Source: Spirochaetaceae bacterium (GTDB lineage Bacteria; Spirochaetota; Spirochaetia; SZUA-6; Fen-1364). Taken from it: 11,446 bases of DNA. The stretch is taken from contig PMZS01000075.1 in assembly GCA_003170115.1 (NCBI GenBank), positions 1-11,446 of the forward strand, written 5' to 3'. Positions 1 through 5,189 of this stretch are shown in pieces. A program made the translations under genes and the position numbers. The notes below the pieces were generated by a model that was not told the DNA's origin, did not search any database, and saw nothing but the letters and a program-made list of their open reading frames with translations. The stretch's first letter is position 1; the number at the start of each line of letters is the position of its first letter.

Positions 1-157
1 CTTTGGAATCGACGTATTTTCTGATTTCTTCGCGCGCGTTCTCCTTCAGTACTTCTCCTGTGGAGACTCTTAGTCGTTTGCCTTCATCGTTGGTGTACCA
101 CCACTGATAGAAGGGACTGCCTGGTCGCTTCCAGGGCTCGGGATGCTTTCTTTTCAA
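1..157 (-). CDS. N-terminal part of a phage-type site-specific integrase (tyrosine recombinase), cut by window edge
   Basis: This frame is open on the minus strand from a TTG codon at 157-155 to the window edge and gives 52 residues of a longer protein. The peptide includes GSPFYQWWYTNDEGKRLRVS and then STGEVLKENAREEI. This resembles the small beta-sheet DNA-binding (arm-type) domain at the start of many phage and island integrases: an aromatic strand, a turn, a basic RLRVSTG strand, then a helix. The catalytic Arg-His-Arg-Tyr domain would lie outside the window, so the family call rests only on this N-terminal pattern and on the context. TTG is chosen because a perfect AGGAGG sits six bases upstream and no ATG or GTG is placed as well. 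The gene reads away from the 3' end of the tRNA-Asn gene, the usual arrangement for a tRNA-targeting integrase. Confidence 0.72.
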   Translation of the reverse strand, partial: MKRKHPEPWKRPGSPFYQWWYTNDEGKRLRVSTGEVLKENAREEIRKYVDSK

Positions 158-163
158 CTTCTT

Positions 164-169
164 CCTCCT
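164..169 (-). promoter_or_regulatory. Shine-Dalgarno site of the integrase gene
   Basis: The minus strand reads AGGAGG six bases before the TTG at 157-155. This decides the unusual TTG start. The site touches the second copy of the tandem repeat at 168-189, so anything binding the repeat would also affect translation or transcription of the integrase. Confidence 0.7.
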
Positions 170-189
170 GATACCAATCTGATACCAAT
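168..189 (-). repeat. Two tandem 11-bp direct repeats upstream of the integrase
   Basis: On the minus strand ATTGGTATCAG occurs twice with no gap (189-179 and 178-168). The period is about one helical turn and the second copy overlaps the integrase Shine-Dalgarno site. Short direct repeats beside an integrase gene are often arm-type or excisionase binding sites. That role here is inference, and chance duplication is the alternative. Confidence 0.6.
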
Positions 190-204
190 GGCAAAAACAA
201 AAAG

Positions 205-225
205 GCCCTCGGTTTTGCCGAGGGC
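205..225 (-). terminator. Intrinsic terminator after tRNA-Asn
   Basis: A perfect 8-bp GC-rich stem (GCCCTCGG paired with CCGAGGGC) closes a 5-base loop. On the minus strand it is followed by CCTTTTTGTTTTT, a good U-tract. It lies about 30 bases beyond the tRNA-Asn 3' end. No other terminator is seen downstream of amrS, so it may also stop transcripts from the metK-amrS unit. On the plus strand only a weak T-run follows, so the minus orientation is preferred. Confidence 0.88.
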
Positions 226-256
226 TCTTAAATCCTTATAATAACAGGATTTGTCG

Positions 257-329
257 CTCCCCCGGCCGGACTCGAACCAGCGACCTAGTGGTTAACAGCC
301 ACCCGCTCTACCGACTGAGCTACAGGGGA
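257..329 (-). tRNA. tRNA-Asn (anticodon GUU)
   Basis: A full cloverleaf folds on the minus strand in 73 bases. The acceptor stem pairs TCCCCTG with CGGGGGA, with one G-T pair. The D stem is GCTC/GAGC. The anticodon stem is GGTGG/CCACT with loop CTGTTAA, giving anticodon GTT. The variable loop has five bases. The T stem is GCTGG/CCGGC with loop TTCGAGT. The discriminator base is G. CCA is not encoded (CGA follows), so it must be added after transcription. The adjoining integrase suggests that the 3' half of this gene is the chromosomal attachment site. Confidence 0.98.
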
Positions 330-342
330 AAGTGCTGTTTAG

Positions 343-370
343 ATCATCACACAATCCCGAAACGTGTCAA
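343..370 (-). promoter_or_regulatory. Predicted sigma70-type promoter of tRNA-Asn
   Basis: The minus strand has a perfect -35 box TTGACA (370-365), a 16-bp spacer, and GATGAT (348-343, four of six consensus bases). Transcription would start about ten bases before the mature tRNA 5' end at 329. The tRNA can therefore be made independently of readthrough from amrS. Confidence 0.6.
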
Positions 371-371
371 G

Positions 372-393
372 AGCGGAAGTTCAGCGGAAGTTC
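372..393. repeat. Tandem 11-bp duplication at the end of amrS
   Basis: AGCGGAAGTTC occurs twice with no gap (372-382 and 383-393) on the plus strand. The second copy includes part of the amrS stop codon, and the first copy ends two bases before the -35 box of the tRNA promoter. It looks like a simple slippage duplication; no function is evident. Confidence 0.6.
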
Positions 394-1399
394 AGCTGAG
401 CCCCACGATCGGGACCGCGGCGCCGCAGCTTGCGCATGCACCGTGGGTCACCCCCACCACCTTCACGTCATACCCGAATCGGCTGACCAGCAGCTTCCCG
501 CATGATGCGCAATTGGTGTTGCATTCTTCCGCCCCGAGGTTGCCCACATACACGAAGCGCAGGTGACGCCGCGCGATCTCCGCCAGCTCAAGGATGGCGG
601 GCGCGGTCGTTGCCGGAATGCTGTACTTGTAGTCGGGGTGGTAGGCGGAAAGGTGCAGGGGAACATCGGCTCCCAGTGAAGCGACGAACCTTGCGATTCC
701 CTCGATCTGCGCCGGATCGTCGTTCTTTGTCGGGATGACGAGCGTTGTGACTTCAAGATGGACGCGTCCCGCGGCCTGCGAAAGAAATCTTTGCACCTCT
801 GCAAGTGATCCGCCCGTCTCCACGCGGTAGAACTGCTCGTCGAATCCCTTCAGGTCGATGTTCGCCGCATCCATAAGCCCCAGCACCTCCGACGCAGGAC
901 CGGGGTTCAAATATCCATTTGACACGAGCACGTTCTTCAGCCCGGCCTCGTGCGCGAGACGAGCGGTGTCCACCACGTACTCCGCGTGGACAAGCGGTTC
1001 GGAGTAGGTGTAGGCAATCGCGAAGGAACCTTCCCGACGCGCCGCCGAGACAAGGTCTGAAGGCGGCATGAAACGGGTCCCCGATGATGTCGCCTGTGAG
1101 ATCTCCCAGTTCTGGCAAAACCTGCAATGGAACGAGCATCCCACGAAACCCGCGGAAAGGATCTGGGACCCTGGATAGAAGTGATAAAGCGGTTTTTTTT
1201 CTATCGGATCGACAGCCAACGAAGAGATGCGGCCATAGAAGGGCAGCACCAGCGTGCCGCCCCTGCTTTGCCTGACCCCGCATTTCCCGGGCCGCGTCTC
1301 TGAAATGACGCACGCGTGGGGACAGAGCAGGCAGGCGATCTTCCCGTCGGGCCTGGGCTCGGACCAGCGTGCCGCGTGCTCTGCCTGTCCTGCGGTCAT
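392..1399 (-). CDS. amrS: AmmeMemoRadiSam-system radical SAM enzyme
   Basis: This encodes a 335-residue radical S-adenosylmethionine protein. The cluster motif CxxxCxxC is Cys88, Cys92 and Cys95 (CSFHCRFC). The N-terminal Cys-rich stretch CLLCPHAC plus CGVR (residues 23-42) and the C-terminal pairs NCASCG and CASCGAAVPIVG are typical of AmrS, and the length fits. The family resembles pyruvate formate-lyase activating enzymes but usually occurs with AMMECR1 and Memo proteins; its substrate is not established to my knowledge. No AMMECR1 or Memo gene is in the window. The start is the ATG at 1399, 25 bases after the metK stop. Longer in-frame extensions overlap metK and lack family sequence. The Shine-Dalgarno is weak, so translation may be coupled to metK. 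It probably shares the metK transcript and hence its SAM-responsive leader. Confidence 0.92.
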   Translation of the reverse strand: MTAGQAEHAARWSEPRPDGKIACLLCPHACVISETRPGKCGVRQSRGGTLVLPFYGRISSLAVDPIEKKPLYHFYPGSQILSAGFVGCSFHCRFCQNWEISQATSSGTRFMPPSDLVSAARREGSFAIAYTYSEPLVHAEYVVDTARLAHEAGLKNVLVSNGYLNPGPASEVLGLMDAANIDLKGFDEQFYRVETGGSLAEVQRFLSQAAGRVHLEVTTLVIPTKNDDPAQIEGIARFVASLGADVPLHLSAYHPDYKYSIPATTAPAILELAEIARRHLRFVYVGNLGAEECNTNCASCGKLLVSRFGYDVKVVGVTHGACASCGAAVPIVGLS

Positions 1400-1424
1400 C
1401 GCCCGTGCCCTGCCCTCATCGCCC

Positions 1425-2585
1425 TCATCCCGCTTTCGCCTTGATGGCCTCCACCTTGTCGGTCTTCTCCCAGGTGAATCCCTCCCGGCCGAAGTGGCCG
1501 TAGTTCGAGGTCTCCCTGTAGATAGGCCGCAGGAGGTCGAGGGTGCGGATGATCCCCTGGGGCGTAAGATCGAATACTTCGGAGACCGCCTTCTCGATCC
1601 TCTCATCCGGGACCTTGCCCGTTTCAAACGTGGACACGTAGAGGGAGACGGGCCTGGCGATGCCGATGGCATAGGCGACCTGCACCTCACAGCGTTCGCA
1701 CAGGCCGGCAGCCACAATGTTCTTCGCCACGTATCGCGCCATGTAGGAAGCGGACCGGTCGACCTTCGTCGGGTCCTTGCCGGAGAAAGCCCCGCCTCCG
1801 TGCCGTGCCATGCCGCCGTAGGTGTCCACGATGATCTTGCGGCCCGTCAGGCCGGTGTCCCCGTGGGGCCCGCCGATCACGAAACGCCCCGTCGGGTTGA
1901 TGTGATACACGGTCCGTTTGTCCAGGAGCTCGGCGGGAATCGCCTTGCGGATCACGGATTCAATCAGGGCTTCCTGCAACTCCTTGTGCGCGATCTCTTC
2001 CGAGTGCTGGTGGGAGAGGACCACGGTGGCCACGTGGGAGGGCTTTCCGTTGACGTACTGGACCGAGACCTGGCATTTCCCGTCGGGCCGGAGAAAGGGG
2101 AGGGTACCGTCCTTGCGCGCCTTTGCCGCCGTTTCCATGATCCTGTGCGCGAGGCTGATCGGCGCGGGCATGAGGCTTGGAGTCTCCGTGCACGCATAGC
2201 CGAACATCATGCCCTGGTCCCCCGCACCCATCTCGTGATGCAGTCCTGTCCCATTGACGCCCTGGGCGATGTCGGGTGACTGCCTCTGGATCGCGGACAG
2301 GACGGAGCAGGACTCGTAGTCGATGCCGTACGAGGGGTCCGTGTACCCGATCGCCTTCAGCACCCCGCGCACGACCACGGGAAGGTCGATGTAGCCCGTG
2401 GTGGTGATTTCTCCTCCCACCATCACCAGTCCCGTGGTGGCGAAGCTCTCGCAGGCGACACGGGACGCGGGGTCCTGCCGCAGGGCTTCGTCAAGCACCG
2501 CGTCCGAGACCTGGTCGCATACCTTGTCGGGGTGTCCTTCCCCGACGCTCTCCGATGTGAAGATGAAGTCTTTTCTCTGGCTCAC
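1425..2585 (-). CDS. metK: S-adenosylmethionine synthetase (methionine adenosyltransferase)
   Basis: This cytosolic enzyme makes SAM from methionine and ATP, releasing phosphate and pyrophosphate. The 386-residue length is normal for bacterial MetK. Recognisable blocks are SVGEGHPDKVCDQ (His18, Asp20, Lys21) near the N-terminus, the hexapeptide GAGDQG (120-125) that binds adenine, GGPHGDTGLTGRK (238-250), and the phosphate-binding GGGAFSGKDPTKVDRS (263-278). The start is GTG (2585-2583), six bases after a strong GGAGGG. The gene follows a 5' leader of about 130 bases with its own promoter and a SAM-II-like aptamer, so feedback by its product is likely. amrS follows 25 bases downstream on the same strand. 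Confidence 0.98.
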   Translation of the reverse strand: MSQRKDFIFTSESVGEGHPDKVCDQVSDAVLDEALRQDPASRVACESFATTGLVMVGGEITTTGYIDLPVVVRGVLKAIGYTDPSYGIDYESCSVLSAIQRQSPDIAQGVNGTGLHHEMGAGDQGMMFGYACTETPSLMPAPISLAHRIMETAAKARKDGTLPFLRPDGKCQVSVQYVNGKPSHVATVVLSHQHSEEIAHKELQEALIESVIRKAIPAELLDKRTVYHINPTGRFVIGGPHGDTGLTGRKIIVDTYGGMARHGGGAFSGKDPTKVDRSASYMARYVAKNIVAAGLCERCEVQVAYAIGIARPVSLYVSTFETGKVPDERIEKAVSEVFDLTPQGIIRTLDLLRPIYRETSNYGHFGREGFTWEKTDKVEAIKAKAG

Positions 2586-2586
2586 G

Positions 2587-2662
2587 AAACACCCTCCGAC
2601 AACTGGAACGGTGTCTAAAAAACTCAGGCGGGCTTTTGAAGTCGATCCTGGTTTTTTAGCAC
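2587..2662 (-). promoter_or_regulatory. Two competing hairpins forming the putative expression platform of the metK riboswitch
   Basis: Hairpin A (2662-2611) pairs GTGCTAAAAAACCAGG with CCTGAGTTTTTTAGACAC: about 16 bp with two bulged A residues and an 18-base loop. Its 5' arm is also the 3' strand of the aptamer pseudoknot. Hairpin B (2616-2587) pairs AGACACC with GGTGTTT (7 bp, one G-T) plus TCC with GGA, and buries the metK Shine-Dalgarno GGAGGG (2597-2592). A and B share bases 2611-2616. The inferred logic is as follows. Without SAM, hairpin A forms and the Shine-Dalgarno is free. With SAM, the aptamer takes the 5' arm of A, B forms, and translation stops. The T-run in A also allows a transcription-termination model, which is less favoured because it lies inside the stem. 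Confidence 0.6.
2592..2597 (-). promoter_or_regulatory. metK Shine-Dalgarno site
   Basis: The minus strand has GGAGGG six bases before GTG at 2585-2583. It fixes the metK start and is the sequence hidden by hairpin B of the leader. Confidence 0.8.
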
Positions 2663-2701
2663 TTTTTTACGTGGTTGCAATCTGCCGCAAATCATTCCAC
2701 G
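2650..2701 (-). promoter_or_regulatory. SAM-II-like riboswitch aptamer upstream of metK
   Basis: The minus strand shows, in order, the conserved parts of the SAM-II pseudoknot. P1 is CGTGG (2701-2697) paired with CCACG (2674-2670). Loop 1 has GATTT (2693-2689) and TTGCAA (2680-2675). An A-rich stretch TAAAAAA follows P1, and then comes GCTAAAAAACC (2660-2650). The pseudoknot can pair TTGC with GCTA. It can also pair GG (2686-2685) with CC (2651-2650), where the SAM-II example I remember has CC and GG, a compensatory swap. The 52-base length equals that of the crystallised SAM-II RNA. A deviation is that two extra bases stand between P1 and GATTT. The position before metK, near the predicted RNA 5' end, supports the call. 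The comparison is from memory, not a covariance search. Confidence 0.78.
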
Positions 2702-2721
2702 GGATCCACGATCCGGAAAGA

Positions 2722-2750
2722 ATACTATTGTGCGCGCCTGTGCGCGTCAA
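2722..2750 (-). promoter_or_regulatory. Predicted sigma70-type promoter of metK-amrS
   Basis: The minus strand has -35 TTGACG (2750-2745), a 17-bp spacer, and -10 TAGTAT (2727-2722). Transcription would begin near 2715. The leader would then be about 130 bases long, with the aptamer starting about 14 bases from the RNA 5' end. The spacer is rich in alternating GC. Confidence 0.7.
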
Positions 2751-2752
2751 GT

Positions 2753-2773
2753 CGGCCGCAGTGCTGCCGGCCG
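2753..2773. other. GC-rich inverted repeat between pfk and the metK promoter
   Basis: CGGCCG stands at both ends of 21 bases whose inner part (CAG and CTG) can extend the pairing with one bulged base. It lies 12 bases after the pfk stop codon and just before the metK -35 box. No T-run follows on either strand, so it is not a standard intrinsic terminator. It may pause transcription, protect the pfk mRNA end, or bind a regulator; none of these is shown. Confidence 0.35.
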
Positions 2774-2784
2774 CGGTCCCGCTT

Positions 2785-4122
2785 TTACCCTATCTTCACC
2801 GGCTGGCCCGTGGCCTCCAGCACCGAGAGCCATAGGGGATCTTCCGGGGAGAGCACCTTCCGCCGGGAGGTGGCAAGGGCGATAGGCACGTGCGTGAACT
2901 GGCCGTTCCACTGGCCGATGATCAGCCCGGTCTTGCCGGCCATTCCGGCATGCACCGCGTTCTGGGCAAGCTGGATGCAATAGATCGCATCGTGGGCGTT
3001 CGCCGCAACGGAGCGCACCATGTAGCTGGGATCGATGTACTTGATGTTCACGTACAGGTCCGTGTGTTCCTTGAAGTATTTCTTGAGATTGGCCTTGAGA
3101 AACACGCCGATGTCGCCCAGGAGGACGTTTCCCGACTCGTCCTTCTTGCCGGTCTTGTCCTCCACGAACTCCTGGCCGGCCCCCTCGGCAACGATGATCA
3201 CCGCGTGGTCCCGTTGCCTCAGGCGCTGCTCGGTGAGAGCGAACAACCCGAAGCTCCCCTCCAGCTCGAAGGGCACTTCGGGGATGAGGCAGAAGTTGAC
3301 CTCGTTGAGGGCAAGGGCGGCATTTGCGGCAATGTAGCCGGACATCCTCCCCATGACCTTCACGATCCCGATCCCGTTCGGCGCACCGATTGCTTCAGTG
3401 TGGGCGCTGCGGATGGACTCCGCTGCAACGGAGAAGGCAGTCTCCAGGCCGAAGGTTCGCTCTACAAAGGCAATGTCGTTGTCGATCGTCTTGGGGATGC
3501 CGATCACGGCGATGTGCAGGCCGCGTTTCTTGACCTCGCGCTGGATCTCAAGGGCGCCGCGGAGCGTTCCGTCTCCGCCAATGGCAAAGAGCAGGGAAAT
3601 CCCTTTTCTCTGGAGGAAATCCACGACTTCCCCCGAATCCTGTTCGCCGCGGGAAGAGGAGAGTGCGCTGCCGCCTTTCTCATGGATGTCTTTTACGTCT
3701 TCGGGTGTGAGCGGAATGGGCTCATAGCCGTACTTGGGAATGAACCCCCGGTAGCCATAACGGATTCCGAGGACGGAGCGCACACTGTAACGGTAGTACA
3801 GCTCGAAGACCAGCGTGCGGATCACATTGTTGATGCCGGGGCACAGGCCGCCGCAGGTGACGATCGCTGCCTTGACCCTGGCGGGGTCGAAGAAGATCTT
3901 GTGCCGGGGCCCCGCCATCTCGAATGCGGGGACCTCGTTGCCCGCGCGCACGGCGGCGAGCAGGGTGTCTCTGTCCGTGTCGAAAAGCACGGTGCGGTTT
4001 TCCCGCACGGAAGCCATCTCAACGTCGCCCCCGAGGCTGCCGACGGCAAGCGGTGAGGGGATCTTTGGCTCACCGACTGACTCGACCTTCAGGTCATCCT
4101 GCTTCAGCTCTCGATCTTCCAT
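2785..4122 (-). CDS. 6-phosphofructokinase, long ATP-type form
   Basis: This glycolytic enzyme phosphorylates fructose 6-phosphate to fructose 1,6-bisphosphate in the cytosol. At 445 residues it is longer than E. coli PfkA (about 320) and has the length of the plant-like or TP0108-like group. Visible motifs are CGGLCPGINNVIR (90-102), GGDGT (182-186), PKTIDND (210-216) with the catalytic Asp pair, and MGRMSGYIA (257-265). Gly in GGDGT argues for ATP, since PPi enzymes have GGDD. Lys in PKTIDND is shared by PPi enzymes and the long ATP group. ATP is therefore favoured, but donor use cannot be settled by sequence. The ATG at 4122 lies inside the trpS end (19-base overlap) with only a weak AAGG, so translation is probably coupled to trpS. 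The first 75 or so residues are a low-conservation extension. Confidence 0.94.
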   Translation of the reverse strand: MEDRELKQDDLKVESVGEPKIPSPLAVGSLGGDVEMASVRENRTVLFDTDRDTLLAAVRAGNEVPAFEMAGPRHKIFFDPARVKAAIVTCGGLCPGINNVIRTLVFELYYRYSVRSVLGIRYGYRGFIPKYGYEPIPLTPEDVKDIHEKGGSALSSSRGEQDSGEVVDFLQRKGISLLFAIGGDGTLRGALEIQREVKKRGLHIAVIGIPKTIDNDIAFVERTFGLETAFSVAAESIRSAHTEAIGAPNGIGIVKVMGRMSGYIAANAALALNEVNFCLIPEVPFELEGSFGLFALTEQRLRQRDHAVIIVAEGAGQEFVEDKTGKKDESGNVLLGDIGVFLKANLKKYFKEHTDLYVNIKYIDPSYMVRSVAANAHDAIYCIQLAQNAVHAGMAGKTGLIIGQWNGQFTHVPIALATSRRKVLSPEDPLWLSVLEATGQPVKIG

Positions 4123-5102
4123 ACCTTTTTCAACCCCATCTTCCCTTTGGCTTCGCGAATCGTTTCACCCGCCACGGCACGGCATTTCACGGCGTTTGCC
4201 TCCAGGCGGTCCTCCACCATCTTCCTCCCGCTTCCCGCAAGCTCGCCGTAGCGTTCCCGGATCGGATCAAGTACCTTCATCAGGTTTGCCTGGAAGCGCT
4301 TCTTGCAGTCAATGCACCCGATGCCGGCCGTGGTGCAGCCGTTGTGTATCTCTGTCAGCTCGGGCTCCTGGGTGACCAGCAGGTGATAGGACCAGATTGT
4401 GCACTTCTCAGGAGTGCCGGGATCCGTGCGGCGTACGCGCGCGGGATCCGTTTTTGCCGGACTGACCTTGGCCCAGATTTTCTCCGGCGTCTCCAGAACG
4501 CCGATTGTGTTCCCCTTGCTCTTGCTCATCTTTGAATCCCCGTCCAGCCCGAGGACGCGGGGAGATTTTGTGAGCAGGGCCTGGCATTCGGGAAAAGTGG
4601 GGCCGTATCGGGAGTTGAAGTGCCGCGCGACCTCGCGGGTGAACTCGACGTGCTGGACCTGGTCTTCCCCGACAGGCACGACCTCCCCCTTGTAGATGAG
4701 GATGTCGGCCGCCTGCAGGACCGGGTAGTCCAGGAGGCCGACGTTGACGGATGCACGGAACTGGTCCCGCTTGTCCTTGAACTGCGTCATGCGCTCCAGC
4801 TCGCCCAGCGGAGTGATTGCGTTGAACATCCAGGTGAGGTCCGCGTGTCCCGGAACTTCTGATTGCACGAAGAGGATCGTCTTTTCCATGTCGATGCCGC
4901 AGGCATACAGCGTGGTGGCAAGGTCTATGACGCGGCCCGGCATCTCCGAGGGCTCATAGGGGATCGTGACCGCGTGCAGATCCACGACGGAGATGTAGGA
5001 GGTGTACTCGTGCTGCAGCCGCACCCAGTTGGCAATGGCCCCGAAGTAGTTGCCCAGATGGATGTCTCCCGTGGGCTGGATGCCTGTGAACAGGACCTTC
5101 AC
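4104..5102 (-). CDS. trpS: Tryptophanyl-tRNA synthetase with a probable Fe-S cluster motif
   Basis: This enzyme charges tRNA-Trp with tryptophan using ATP. The protein is a class I synthetase of 332 residues. The HIGH-type signature is PTGDIHLGN (10-18), KMSKS is exact (191-195), and GEDQVQHVEFTREVARHFN follows residue 144. The start is GTG at 5102, eight bases after a perfect AGGAGG. The frame stays open far upstream, into the region opposite ftsH, but that extension shows no family sequence. Cysteines 234, 256, 263 and 266 make C-x21-C-x6-C-x2-C. This is one residue short of the C-x22-C-x6-C-x2-C motif that binds a [4Fe-4S] cluster near the anticodon site in Thermotoga TrpRS. pfk overlaps its end, and ftsH is divergent. 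Confidence 0.97.
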   Translation of the reverse strand: MKVLFTGIQPTGDIHLGNYFGAIANWVRLQHEYTSYISVVDLHAVTIPYEPSEMPGRVIDLATTLYACGIDMEKTILFVQSEVPGHADLTWMFNAITPLGELERMTQFKDKRDQFRASVNVGLLDYPVLQAADILIYKGEVVPVGEDQVQHVEFTREVARHFNSRYGPTFPECQALLTKSPRVLGLDGDSKMSKSKGNTIGVLETPEKIWAKVSPAKTDPARVRRTDPGTPEKCTIWSYHLLVTQEPELTEIHNGCTTAGIGCIDCKKRFQANLMKVLDPIRERYGELAGSGRKMVEDRLEANAVKCRAVAGETIREAKGKMGLKKVWKIES

Positions 5103-5110
5103 GCGTTGTT

Positions 5111-5116
5111 CCTCCT
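5111..5116 (-). promoter_or_regulatory. trpS Shine-Dalgarno site
   Basis: The minus strand has AGGAGG eight bases before the GTG at 5102-5100. This makes GTG a better start than the ATG 39 bases upstream (codon at 5139-5141), which has no Shine-Dalgarno and lies upstream of the predicted transcription start. Confidence 0.8.
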
Positions 5117-5121
5117 GCGCC

Positions 5122-5150
5122 TTTCTACTCCGTGGCATGTGCAGTGTCAA
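5122..5150 (-). promoter_or_regulatory. Predicted sigma70-type promoter of trpS-pfk
   Basis: A perfect -35 TTGACA (5150-5145), a 17-bp spacer and -10 TAGAAA (5127-5122) lie just upstream of the trpS Shine-Dalgarno. The transcript would have a very short leader of about 15 bases. The -35 box stands one base from the -35 box of the divergent ftsH promoter. Confidence 0.6.
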
Positions 5151-5151
5151 C

Positions 5152-5180
5152 TTGTATTGCGCGCGCGCTGTTTGTAAATT
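5152..5180 (+). promoter_or_regulatory. Predicted promoter of ftsH
   Basis: TTGTAT (5152-5157), a 17-bp spacer containing a (GC)5 run, and TAAATT (5175-5180, four of six) form a plausible plus-strand promoter. Transcription would start at about 5186-5188, only a few bases before the ATG at 5190. The -35 match is weak, and a start further upstream cannot be excluded. Confidence 0.45.
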
Positions 5181-5189
5181 ATTACATAT

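Noticed and set aside
288..566. 92-codon open frame on the plus strand
   Set aside because: It starts inside the tRNA-Asn gene and runs opposite amrS.
1400..1717. Longer N-terminus for amrS
   Set aside because: The added residues overlap metK, are Arg and Ser rich and match no part of the family. The ATG at 1399 gives the usual length.
1254..2279. 341-codon open frame on the plus strand
   Set aside because: It is a shadow opposite metK and the start of amrS, with no recognisable domain.
2586..2784. SAM-I, SAM-IV or T-box type leader for metK
   Set aside because: The multi-helix junction core of SAM-I types and the T-box sequence are not seen; the conserved blocks fit SAM-II instead.
2890..4056. 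388-codon open frame on the plus strand
   Set aside because: It is a shadow opposite pfk, low in complexity and without a start signal.
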